NCBI GenBank assembly: GCA_023212695.1
Contig: JALCCG010000014.1
Span: forward strand, 1 to 64,000
DNA from: Sporisorium sorghi
Taxonomy: Eukaryota > Basidiomycota > Ustilaginomycetes > Ustilaginales > Ustilaginaceae
Direction: 5' to 3'
DNA length: 64,000 nucleotides
Position numbers and translations under genes: made by a program. Position 1 is the stretch's first letter. The number at the start of each line of letters is the position of its first letter. Shown piece after piece: positions 16,232 through 24,702 of this stretch. The notes under the pieces were generated by a model, which had not been told where the DNA came from, searched no databases, and saw nothing but the letters and a program-made list of their open reading frames with translations.

Positions 16232-18601
16232 TCAGTACGCCTTAGGAACCTCGACCTTCCTCGTCTTCCCGTCTCCATTCGTAAAATAAATATGCACGCC
16301 GTGGTCCTGATCATCCAGGAAATACGAAACGTACTTGCTCTCATCCTTCTTCATGGGAACCAGGAGAGTTGCAATCCGATGGCTTTGGGCCGACTTCGTC
16401 TTGGCGTGCAGATGCCACTGGTTATCAAGCCCCTCGATCTCTTCAGGCTCGACATCCGTGAATTGATTATGCTGATGCAGTGATAAATCGCCGGATGAGC
16501 TGTATACAAAGCGCCCTTCCATCTCTGCTTTGTCGCCCATCACCCGGAAGGTCTGCCCTGAGAGCTTCATCCGGTTCAGGGTATGGAATAACCACTCGAT
16601 GCTGGCTGGTTTAACAAGGTCTACCGTATCCACAATAACAAAATAGTCCTCATCAAAGAAGTAGATTTCGCGAACATACCGCTCCAGGTAAGGAACATTC
16701 TCCCGATAAGCCTGCGTTGCGTTCATTCGGGTATAACCATAACCCGGGGAAGCGTCCACGCGTTCAACCTTCCCGCCCGCTTCCATGCAGAGCACCTTGT
16801 CTTTTCCCGCATACTGTCCATGGCCATCAATGAGAATATTGTTCGTGGAGCGCGTCTGTCTCCGCCAGTTCATATGCATCGTGCTTCCAAAGGCGATATA
16901 GTAACCGCTCTCAATAGCTAGAGGTTCGCCGTAGGCATGCAGGAGAAAGCCATTCTGATCACCATGGCTGTGACTCATCGAGCCATAGCGGCTGCTCTTG
17001 GCCAATAACATGATATGCTCATCCGGATCATCCATCCGGTGATGCATCGCCACCCAGTCGATATCCCGGAACCACTTGACGGCTTGAAGTGATCCGTCCT
17101 TCGATTCCGAAGTGTGGTCTAAGACAGAGGGAACCGCAACGGAAGGAGGAACGGCTTCTACCTGTGGATAATTATGCCGATACAGCATATCGTCAAACCG
17201 GAAATCCCACCAGCCGTAATTGTAGAATTTAGTATCGGGATCCGTATCCGCCCTGGCAACTTGTTCAAAATACCACTGGTAATGCCCGTTTCCGGTAATA
17301 CCTGCAAACTGGCGAATATTGAAGGCGGTCTTCAGACTGACCGGCTCACCGAGATAGGACTGGTCCCCGAAGCTGGCGCGAATCGTATCCGGGCTGCTGC
17401 AGTAAAGCGGAAAATCCCCCGTTCGCCGGAAGAACGGACGTTCATAGAAATCAATCGACACATAATTACGAATGAGGTTCAGCGCATCAATCACAAAAGC
17501 CATGCCGGTCGTCCAATAAAGCGGCCCCTCGGCCCACCCTCCATCTTCTCCACCCCAAGGTGAATAGAGACAAGCATAGTATTCCAATGTGTAATCCAGC
17601 CATGCCTGTGCCCGGGCCTCTTCATGAAGCATGGCGATACAGGCGGGCGCAAGCACGGAAGACAACGATCGAACCGCATGACTGTCATAAGGCACATGAT
17701 GAATCTTCGATCGCTCCATAATATGAAAGGCTACCTGCTCCGTACGCCGCAGCAAGACCCCTCTAACTAGATCAATCTCATCAGCGCTCAGAACATCATG
17801 GAGCCAGTCATACCCCCACGCGATAGCACCGACCATGCGGAAGGCGGCTTCATCGTTGTAATTTCTTGACGTTGTACCTTCCGTATCCCAGCTCGCGGCA
17901 TGAAGCAGCCAAGCCTTCGCTTTGGAAATCATGGTTTCATCCTGCAAAATAACCCCTGCCACGCTTAAATGCCGGATGGCATAAAGCGCTTCCTGGCAGT
18001 CCATGTACATTTTTCTCCACAGCTTCGCGACGCGTTTGTTGCCCGGGTAGCGCTCGGGTTCTGGAATTAACGGCTTATCAAGCCATGGCACCACCGATTT
18101 CTCGTAGAATGTCCGCCAGCCGCAGTAGTCATCATCGTTGCGCAGTCGTTCGCGAAATTCCTCCACCCCCCTCGCATCCAGCCACAGCCTCGGATGTCCG
18201 GTATTCGCGCCCTCATACCGCGCCGCCCGGCCAGGCAAAGGAGTTTTTGGAAGCCCCTCCGGTACATGAAACATGCGGGATTGACTCCATGAAGAACAGC
18301 TATTGCCATCCTCGGCTGTATAATCGGCTTGCTCGCCAATCAGCAATGCATAGCGCCAATAATAGGTACCGGGCTCCAAAGCATGATCCGGCGTATACAA
18401 ATTGTAGGGGATCGGTGCTATCGTCGTTGTAACTTCCGTTTCAAATGAAGGCGAAGACGAGATTTGCAGCATGTACCGATCATTCTCAAGCTGTCCTGGC
18501 ATCCAGGTGAAGCGGGGAGGATTCTCTAACAGTTTCGTCTCTTCGTCTGGTTGATACGGTACGGACAGCAGTCCGCTTTTCGGTTCAAACAAGGTTTTCA
18601 T
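16232..18601 (-). CDS. Heparinase II/III-like polysaccharide lyase (DUF4962 type)
   Basis: 789-aa protein resembling heparinase II-type lyases, which cleave uronate-containing polysaccharides by beta-elimination. Layout: N-terminal DUF4962-like region with a fibronectin-like beta section (PPRFTWMPGQLENDRYMLQI), an alpha/alpha toroid (about 130-460) with NYNDEAAFRMVGAIAWGYDW, HHVPYDSHAVRSL and GGWAEGPLYWTTG, and C-terminal beta-sheets with GSMSHSHGDQNGFLLHAYGE. The His and Tyr residues expected for catalysis lie in these motifs. There is no signal peptide, although many relatives are secreted. It overlaps the upstream lyase gene by 17 bp and is last in the operon before the terminator. The true substrate (heparan-, chondroitin- or alginate-like) cannot be read from sequence. 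Confidence 0.88.
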   Translation of the reverse strand: MKTLFEPKSGLLSVPYQPDEETKLLENPPRFTWMPGQLENDRYMLQISSSPSFETEVTTTIAPIPYNLYTPDHALEPGTYYWRYALLIGEQADYTAEDGNSCSSWSQSRMFHVPEGLPKTPLPGRAARYEGANTGHPRLWLDARGVEEFRERLRNDDDYCGWRTFYEKSVVPWLDKPLIPEPERYPGNKRVAKLWRKMYMDCQEALYAIRHLSVAGVILQDETMISKAKAWLLHAASWDTEGTTSRNYNDEAAFRMVGAIAWGYDWLHDVLSADEIDLVRGVLLRRTEQVAFHIMERSKIHHVPYDSHAVRSLSSVLAPACIAMLHEEARAQAWLDYTLEYYACLYSPWGGEDGGWAEGPLYWTTGMAFVIDALNLIRNYVSIDFYERPFFRRTGDFPLYCSSPDTIRASFGDQSYLGEPVSLKTAFNIRQFAGITGNGHYQWYFEQVARADTDPDTKFYNYGWWDFRFDDMLYRHNYPQVEAVPPSVAVPSVLDHTSESKDGSLQAVKWFRDIDWVAMHHRMDDPDEHIMLLAKSSRYGSMSHSHGDQNGFLLHAYGEPLAIESGYYIAFGSTMHMNWRRQTRSTNNILIDGHGQYAGKDKVLCMEAGGKVERVDASPGYGYTRMNATQAYRENVPYLERYVREIYFFDEDYFVIVDTVDLVKPASIEWLFHTLNRMKLSGQTFRVMGDKAEMEGRFVYSSSGDLSLHQHNQFTDVEPEEIEGLDNQWHLHAKTKSAQSHRIATLLVPMKKDESKYVSYFLDDQDHGVHIYFTNGDGKTRKVEVPKAY

Positions 18602-20894
18602 CGAGTATCCTCTCCTTCAACCCGCTCTTTGTCATACCAAAATTCCTTGTGGTTGTTCCATCGGATAAGTTGAGCGATTCCCCATCCCCTGATGGCTTCC
18701 ATGTCAGTGTGACCGGCTTGTCGCCTCTTCGGTAAACGGCAATGAAGCGGGCGCTGGAACCCGTCCGATGAAGCCGTATGCCTTCCATCCTGCGGGTGGG
18801 ATCATCCGCAATTCCAGGTGACTCCACCTGGGAGCACACCGTACCCTCGAAGGGTACAAAAGATACTGCCGCTAAAGGACCCGACGCTCGGGCGATATGA
18901 AGATCCAACTGCGGGCTGTCTTTAGACATAAGGAGCCTGCGGTGTTCCTTTATATACGCATATCCATCCAGGCTTCCGAAATTGGTAGTTCCAGGGTCTC
19001 TGACCGCATCCGCCCCCCTGCTCACCTTCCCGCTGCCTATATAATGAAACCACCAATCGATGGCCTGAGGCTCTTCCAATTCAACTTCGAACCAATCCAA
19101 CAGCCAGTCTTCCGTCAATAGGAGATGCCGGTCCAGAACGCCTTGATCGTAGGCCTGATCAGCCCTGACCCAAATATACGACCAGTCCGAAGCCGCTTGG
19201 TACGCCATGCACTTGCCTTGCGACGGAAGCTGGGAGCGCCCACCCACTGTCACGGTATTGTGGCTGGCGGTATGGGGATACCACTCTTTTTTCAGTACCG
19301 ATCCATAAGGGACCGTACCACGGTCCGGGGAAAGAGGGTGATGCCCCACATGAAGCATTAGATTAAGCTTATCAAAGTGACCATGCGCGCCTCCATGAGG
19401 GCCAAAATCAACAAGCGCTTGGATTCCACTCGTATCGTTAGTCCTTAACCGTGCGAACCCGCTGTCCGGGAATACCAGAGAAGGCACTGCACCAGCGGTC
19501 GGATCCATCGTTGCCACGCCTCGGCCTTCGGATGCTTCTGACACCTCAGATGTTTCTTCTGTTTCGGGCGCTTCAGATGTTTCGGGAACTTCTGATGCTT
19601 CAAACGCTTCGGGCTCATCGGGCTCTTCGAGCGCCCTGGATGCTTTCGAGGCTTCCGGGGCCTCGAATGCTTCCCATACTCCTTGTACCCCCCTTCCCTC
19701 TCCTCGTCTCCCATCATGAACATCCTTCACGCCCGGAGCGGCCGTTCCGATTCTTCCATCCCACCTGCCCGTACCGTACAGCAGGGCTTCCAGCATGCCG
19801 ATCCTGCCATTGTCACCGTTCATTTCCCTATATACATGGGTTAACAGTCCACGATAGCCCTGATCTCCATATACCGATAAACCGATCTCCACAATCTCGG
19901 CAATTTCACGCGCATAGGGAACCCTTCGGTAGGGACCATCGTGAAGAGCAGGCAGCTTTCCGTTCTGGTCTGCCAACCGAACCAATACCGTCAGCATGCC
20001 CTGCATGGATTGACCTTGCTCCCCTCTCAGGGAATACAGCCCTTCCCCCATCCTGTCTCCCATCTCGGCAGCAATCAGATAAGCGCGGAGGACAAATACG
20101 TGATAGTAAATGCTGCCTTCGAATTCGAGCTGATCCGGTCGGACGGCTATAGTGAGATGATGCCGCAGGCCGCCCTTCTTCTCCAACAGATGTTTGAGTT
20201 TATCGGATTCGCCGCGCACCGCATAAATACAAAACAGGGCGGCAATCAACCACGCTGTGTAATTGTTCTCGGGATCCCCCCGCTCTTGGGTCAAAATGTG
20301 ATGGTATTCCGTCATGCTGCTCTCCAGCATCTGGAGGAATGAGTCCATCTTCTGCTGATCTGCTCCATCAAGCAGAACACCCTCATCACGCAAAAGCAGG
20401 TAACCGCGAAGCAGTGTTGTGGCCCATATGGCTTCGGTTAAAGCCTGATGGAACGCCCTCCCCTTCAGCATCCAGGGCTGCGCCTCCGGATGTACAGGAT
20501 ACAGCGGAAACTGCTCTGCATACCGTATGATCAGTCTTTTTCCAAGCTCAGCATATGCCCTCTCTCCCGTGGCGGCATAAACCGCGGCAGCTTGCAGAAC
20601 ATATCGGGCCATGGCCTGATGCTTGAACACAAGCCACGCTCCCCGATAGGGCTCCCCTTCCCATTCACATCCGTAAGGGCAGAGGAATGTTCTCCCGTCG
20701 GCTTCAAGCGGATCAAACACCAGCTCCGTATGATGGCGTGGGCACACATACTGGTGCCACCATCCGCCGGGATCAACGGGAATATCAAGCGCACGTTCGA
20801 TAACTTGATCAAGCTCAGCCTTAAGAATATCTACTGTGCGTTCGCCCCACCCATAGGAGCCCAACTTCGCCGCCACCTTCATCCCTTCCCTCAT
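18585..20894 (-). CDS. Heparinase II/III-like lyase with acidic linker
   Basis: 769-aa protein of the same superfamily but a different subfamily from its neighbour. An N-terminal Cys/His cluster (CPRHH at 51-55, CPYGC at 72-76) may bind zinc. An alpha/alpha toroid (about 80-380) has RGDPENNYTAW and LEFEGSIYYHVF. A C-terminal beta domain (about 465-769) has GGAHGHFDKLNLML, whose His residues fit the family metal/active site. Between toroid and beta domain lies a Glu/Pro/Ser/Thr-rich stretch (residues 408-457) not typical of the family. No signal peptide. The ATG at 20894 overlaps the SDR stop as ATGA, and its end overlaps the next lyase gene, so all three are translationally coupled. Probably degrades oligosaccharides in the cytoplasm. 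Confidence 0.87.
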   Translation of the reverse strand: MREGMKVAAKLGSYGWGERTVDILKAELDQVIERALDIPVDPGGWWHQYVCPRHHTELVFDPLEADGRTFLCPYGCEWEGEPYRGAWLVFKHQAMARYVLQAAAVYAATGERAYAELGKRLIIRYAEQFPLYPVHPEAQPWMLKGRAFHQALTEAIWATTLLRGYLLLRDEGVLLDGADQQKMDSFLQMLESSMTEYHHILTQERGDPENNYTAWLIAALFCIYAVRGESDKLKHLLEKKGGLRHHLTIAVRPDQLEFEGSIYYHVFVLRAYLIAAEMGDRMGEGLYSLRGEQGQSMQGMLTVLVRLADQNGKLPALHDGPYRRVPYAREIAEIVEIGLSVYGDQGYRGLLTHVYREMNGDNGRIGMLEALLYGTGRWDGRIGTAAPGVKDVHDGRRGEGRGVQGVWEAFEAPEASKASRALEEPDEPEAFEASEVPETSEAPETEETSEVSEASEGRGVATMDPTAGAVPSLVFPDSGFARLRTNDTSGIQALVDFGPHGGAHGHFDKLNLMLHVGHHPLSPDRGTVPYGSVLKKEWYPHTASHNTVTVGGRSQLPSQGKCMAYQAASDWSYIWVRADQAYDQGVLDRHLLLTEDWLLDWFEVELEEPQAIDWWFHYIGSGKVSRGADAVRDPGTTNFGSLDGYAYIKEHRRLLMSKDSPQLDLHIARASGPLAAVSFVPFEGTVCSQVESPGIADDPTRRMEGIRLHRTGSSARFIAVYRRGDKPVTLTWKPSGDGESLNLSDGTTTRNFGMTKSGLKERILDENLV
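19524..19673 (-). repeat. Degenerate E-A-S/P-E coding repeats in a lyase gene
   Basis: About 150 bp encoding residues 408-457, built from degenerate units such as EAFEAP, EASKAS, EPEAFEASEVPE, TSEAPE and EVSEASE. The DNA shows matching imperfect tandem repetition of ttc/gct/tcg/gatg triplet blocks. Such tracts expand and contract by slippage, and this one separates two folded domains. Confidence 0.75.
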
Positions 20895-21658
20895 CGCATG
20901 AACATGCCGCCGTTGATCTCGATCGTCTCCCCCGTTATATAAGAAGAGAGTTCCGATACAAGGAACAGCACGGTGCCTGCGACATCATCCGGAGTTCCTT
21001 CACGGCCGAGGGGAATGCCCTGAATCGTTGCCTTTCGTGCATCATCCGGGGTAAAAGTAGCATGAAACGCCGTTTGTCCGATAAAGCCTGGCGATACGGC
21101 ATTCACATGGATTCCGCTGGAAGCAAGCTCCTTCGCCAGCCCTTTGGTGTAATTGAGGACAGCCGCCTTGCTGGCTGCATAAATACTCGCTCCCGGCCCG
21201 CCGCCATTGTGAGCGGCTACCGATGTCATGTTTACAATGCGACCGGTGCCCGCCGCTTTCATTCCTTGGATGACCGCTTTGCTGACGAATACCGTACTCT
21301 TCATATTCACATCCATTACCTTGTTGTACAGCTCCTCGGTCATTTCCGCATTCGACAGGCGCTGAACCAAATGCCCTGCATTGTTAACCAGAATCGTAAC
21401 CGGTCCGCCAAAAGCCTTCTCGACTTCGCTTACAAGTGCCTCTGCCTGCTCCACATGCGTAACATCTGCGCGAAATGCATGAGCCTCACCGCCAAAACCT
21501 CTGATCTCGGCAACAGCTTCCTCTGCCGCTTCCTTGCTGTTCAGATAGTTCAGCGCCACCTTGGCTCCACTTCTTGCCAGCATCAACGCGACCGCGCGGC
21601 CAATCCCTCCACTCGAACCTGTGACCAGAGCAATACTTCCCGATAAGTTAATATGCAT
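20891..21658 (-). CDS. SDR-family oxidoreductase
   Basis: 255-aa classical short-chain dehydrogenase. It has the cofactor motif TGSSGGIG (residues ~14-21), NNAG, catalytic Ser in VNMTSVAAHN, and YAASK as the YxxxK motif, then NAVSPGFI and the C-terminal INGGMF. The basic and aromatic residues after the glycine motif (LNYLNSK) leave NAD versus NADP preference open. In a uronate locus such enzymes typically reduce a keto-uronate or 5-keto intermediate, or interconvert keto-deoxy sugars; that role is inferred. Four-base ATGA overlap with the following lyase gene; starts 15 bp after the kinase stop. Confidence 0.92.
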   Translation of the reverse strand: MHINLSGSIALVTGSSGGIGRAVALMLARSGAKVALNYLNSKEAAEEAVAEIRGFGGEAHAFRADVTHVEQAEALVSEVEKAFGGPVTILVNNAGHLVQRLSNAEMTEELYNKVMDVNMKSTVFVSKAVIQGMKAAGTGRIVNMTSVAAHNGGGPGASIYAASKAAVLNYTKGLAKELASSGIHVNAVSPGFIGQTAFHATFTPDDARKATIQGIPLGREGTPDDVAGTVLFLVSELSSYITGETIEINGGMFMR

Positions 21659-21673
21659 GTCGATCCCTCCTGA

Positions 21674-23545
21674 TTAGGTTTGCAGCTGTTTCAGCCTGCT
21701 GTCTTGTTCGCGCACTCTTTCCATACGAGGCATAGTCATGACAATTCTTGTGCCTTGATCCGGCGAACTGTGAACCGTGATCCCGTATTCTTCGCCATAG
21801 ACCATCTGGATGCGCCGATGAACATTGACGATGCCGATGCCGCCCCTGCGGCGGACATGCATCCCGTCATCATCATCGACCAGACGGTTCTCCTCCAGCC
21901 TCTTGCGCAAATTATGAAGCTTCTTGTCTGCAATGCCCGCCCCATTGTCCTCCACCATGACCAGCAGATTACCCTGCTCAATCCGCGTGTCAATGCGGAT
22001 ATAATGCCATGCTTCTATTCCTTCCGGAAAGGCATGCTGGAATATGTTCTCGACGATGGGCTGCAGGGAGAGCCTGACCATGTTCTCCAGCAAGAGCTCT
22101 GGCGGCGTGGCTACCTCGATTTCAAAGTCGCGCCCGATGCGATGCTTTAATATCATCATGTAATGCCGCACATGGTTAAGCTCGTTCGCAATCGTGATCT
22201 CCTCCAGATTGGTCTGAATGGAATAACGAAGCATGAAGGCCATGGCCTCCACCATGTCCGAGATCTCATCCGAATCCTGGACGATGGCGTAACAATTGAT
22301 CGTCTCCAGTGTGTTGTACAGGAAATGCGGATTGATCTGCAGCTGCAGTGCCTGAAACTCTGCCCGCTGACGCTCAAGCTGTATATCCTGCAGCTCCAGC
22401 TGCGTTTTTTGATTGTGAAGCTCCGTATCGTACACCTGCTCGATCATGTCGGATAACCGGCTGACCATGAGATTGTAGCTATGAATCAAGCCGCCGATTT
22501 CATCCTCCCGCGGTTTTGCGTCAGAGATATGCGTCCAATTCCCCTTCTCTGTCTGCCTCATGCCATTCTTCAGATTGCGAATAGGATTCACGATCGATTT
22601 GCCAAATCTGTAGGCCAGGATGAGCGCAATAATCAACGTGACCAAACCTACAATAATGGTGGTAGAACGAATCCCTGAAATGGGAGCACGCAGCTCTTCC
22701 AGCGGCATCATAATGACAAGACTCCAACCCGAATATTCAGACTGGCGCGAGATGATCATCGTTTTGTCGCCAAGCACCGGTTCAATGAAGCGGTTGTCGC
22801 CCTTCGCAATAATGCGCTCCGGCAGATCCGTTGCCGTAATTCCGTCCATATCCACATGCTCGGGCGCATAAACGACTTCACCTTCGCGATCCAGGATGAA
22901 GAAGAAGCCCTGCTCTCCCAGATCAACGCCGTTCCATAAGCTGGACAGTTGATCTTCATTGAACTCAACCGCAAGCACGCCCTTTACGTCGTACGAATTC
23001 ATCCCCCGGATTTTGCGCGCAACGGTAATCACGCTATCCCGATCCTGTTCCAGCAAGCTGGTCTTCAGGATGACAAATTCCCCGTTTTCCGGGGTCTTCT
23101 TCATCAATTCCCGGAGGCGATCGGTAGGATCAATCGACATCGCGGAGAAATTCTGATTCTGGTCAAAAATCGACCTGCCGTGAAATCCCAGAATATACAT
23201 CATGTGCGTTTGGGTCGGATATTGAATGAAAATTTTCTGAAAGACATCCTTGCGGATGAGATTCGTGAACCTGTAGTGTTCGTAACTGTCGCTAGGGTCC
23301 ATATCCAGAAATTTTTTAACGGAATCCTGCAGCAGAATTGTATTGCTGATCCGCTCAAACATTTGCAGATGATTGTCCGTTTGTCTTGCGGCGTTCGTGA
23401 TCACGGTGGTCATATACTTCTCTACCTGCTCATCAATCGCTTCCGATGATTTCATGTAGAAGAAAACGCCGACCGTGGTAAGCGAGAACAATACAACGAT
23501 AAAAAAATACAGGAAAATTTGACGGGACAAACTCCTCCGCATCAT
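21674..23545 (-). CDS. YesM-type sensor histidine kinase
   Basis: 623-aa membrane kinase: TM1 at residues ~10-30, an extracellular dCache-like sensor region (31-288), TM2 at ~291-312, HAMP (about 313-367), coiled coil, then the His_kinase/HATPase_c pair. The phosphoacceptor His407 lies in QLQINPHFLYNTLE; the ATP-binding N and G boxes are LQPIVENIFQHA and VEDNGAGI. Pairs with the regulator at 23542-24591, with a 4-bp ATGA gene overlap. Sits inside the transporter/lyase operon, so it most likely senses the oligosaccharide bound by, or present near, the surface-binding protein. Confidence 0.94.
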   Translation of the reverse strand: MMRRSLSRQIFLYFFIVVLFSLTTVGVFFYMKSSEAIDEQVEKYMTTVITNAARQTDNHLQMFERISNTILLQDSVKKFLDMDPSDSYEHYRFTNLIRKDVFQKIFIQYPTQTHMMYILGFHGRSIFDQNQNFSAMSIDPTDRLRELMKKTPENGEFVILKTSLLEQDRDSVITVARKIRGMNSYDVKGVLAVEFNEDQLSSLWNGVDLGEQGFFFILDREGEVVYAPEHVDMDGITATDLPERIIAKGDNRFIEPVLGDKTMIISRQSEYSGWSLVIMMPLEELRAPISGIRSTTIIVGLVTLIIALILAYRFGKSIVNPIRNLKNGMRQTEKGNWTHISDAKPREDEIGGLIHSYNLMVSRLSDMIEQVYDTELHNQKTQLELQDIQLERQRAEFQALQLQINPHFLYNTLETINCYAIVQDSDEISDMVEAMAFMLRYSIQTNLEEITIANELNHVRHYMMILKHRIGRDFEIEVATPPELLLENMVRLSLQPIVENIFQHAFPEGIEAWHYIRIDTRIEQGNLLVMVEDNGAGIADKKLHNLRKRLEENRLVDDDDGMHVRRRGGIGIVNVHRRIQMVYGEEYGITVHSSPDQGTRIVMTMPRMERVREQDSRLKQLQT

Positions 23546-24591
23546 TCGATCCCCAGCAGCTCCCGGTATTCAGAGGGGGTATACCCGGTTACCTTCTTGA
23601 AGGTTTTCGTGAAATGGGGATGATCCGCATACCCCACCTCGAACGATATATCCGTTATTTTATAGTGCGGGATGGCGAGAAGTTTCTTCGCCTTCTCCAT
23701 TCTTTTTTTGATCCGGTAGTGGACAAAGGTCTCATCCGTCATCTGTTTGAACAGCTGACTGAAGTAAGACGGGTTGAGTCCGAGCATATCGGCAACCTCG
23801 TCAAGCGAGAGATCCCGGGACAGATTGCGTTCAATGTAAGCTTTTGCCTCTTCAACAGGCTCCTTGGCATTGCCTTTTCGCTTCTCCCGAATGAGCTTCA
23901 CCGTCTGATCCACTGCCAGGCGGAAACCCTCAAAGGTATTGCGTTTCACTCCAGCTTCCGATTCGGGCGTTCCTGCCAAAGACTCAAACGAATACACATC
24001 CCTGCCGTTTAGCTGCTTGATCAGCTTCGCGTAGAGCTCATCCAGCAATTCCTGAAGCTGAATGGCTTCAAGCCTGCGCTCATTGCAATAATCCTCAATT
24101 TCCTGCAGTTTGGCCTGGATGTCATTCATTTGCAAATGCCATACGGCGAGCTCCAGCTGCTCCAGCCAATTCTCCAGCTTGGACAGAGGGAAATACATTC
24201 GTTGTTTCTCCTGCATCGATTTCCGGTCCGACATCAGTTTATTCATCGTGTGATGTACCACCGATTTGGTCACAGGCTTAAGCAAATACTCCTTAACCCC
24301 ATACGACATACATTTCTGAGCGTATTCGAAATCACCGTAGCCGGAGATAACCACCACCGTAATGTCGCCATATTTCTCATAAAGCTGCTTGCTCAGCTCC
24401 AGGCCGTCCATCTTTGGCATTTTGATATCCGTGAAAATGAAATCCGGTCGTGTCGTCTGGATCGATTCCAATGCTTCAATGCCGTTCTCGGCCGTATCCG
24501 CTTGAATCATCGAAGGATCCGCCTGGGTGATCAGTTTCGCCAAGCCCATTCTTATCATAGGTTCGTCATCAACGACCAGAATGCGGTACAT
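23542..24591 (-). CDS. YesN-type AraC response regulator
   Basis: 349-aa regulator: receiver domain (1-120) with Asp8/Asp9, phospho-acceptor Asp55 (FTDIKMPKMDG) and the conserved Lys in LLKPV. A linker of about 120 residues follows, then a C-terminal AraC DNA-binding domain with LSLDEVADMLGLNPSYFSQL and ITDISFEVGYADHPHFTKTF. The ATG at 24591 has AAGGGGA upstream; an open extension of 27 codons in front is not supported. Overlaps the kinase gene by 4 bp. The repeated motif near the operon promoters (26391-26407 and 28564-28607) is a candidate binding site. Confidence 0.94.
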   Translation of the reverse strand: MYRILVVDDEPMIRMGLAKLITQADPSMIQADTAENGIEALESIQTTRPDFIFTDIKMPKMDGLELSKQLYEKYGDITVVVISGYGDFEYAQKCMSYGVKEYLLKPVTKSVVHHTMNKLMSDRKSMQEKQRMYFPLSKLENWLEQLELAVWHLQMNDIQAKLQEIEDYCNERRLEAIQLQELLDELYAKLIKQLNGRDVYSFESLAGTPESEAGVKRNTFEGFRLAVDQTVKLIREKRKGNAKEPVEEAKAYIERNLSRDLSLDEVADMLGLNPSYFSQLFKQMTDETFVHYRIKKRMEKAKKLLAIPHYKITDISFEVGYADHPHFTKTFKKVTGYTPSEYRELLGIE

Positions 24592-24641
24592 TACCCGTTC
24601 CCCTTTCGAAAGCAGCGAGAGTAGTTTAGCTTTAGCAAGAT

Positions 24642-24669
24642 ACTCCTCTGCTTGATCAAGCAGAGGAGT
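24642..24669. repeat. Perfect 28-bp palindrome
   Basis: actcctctgcttga is followed directly by its exact reverse complement. It lies between the solute-binding-protein stop (24703) and the regulator start (24591). No T tract follows on the minus strand, so it is unlikely to be a strong terminator. It could protect the upstream mRNA from 3' decay, raising binding-protein yield, or be an operator. Confidence 0.7.
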
Positions 24670-24702
24670 CATTCTTCAACACTATACTAAAACATGCTCT
24701 GC

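Noticed and set aside
18067..20530. Several long plus-strand open frames opposite the two lyase genes
   Set aside because: They are shadows caused by high GC third positions in the minus-strand genes. None has a ribosome binding site or recognisable domain.
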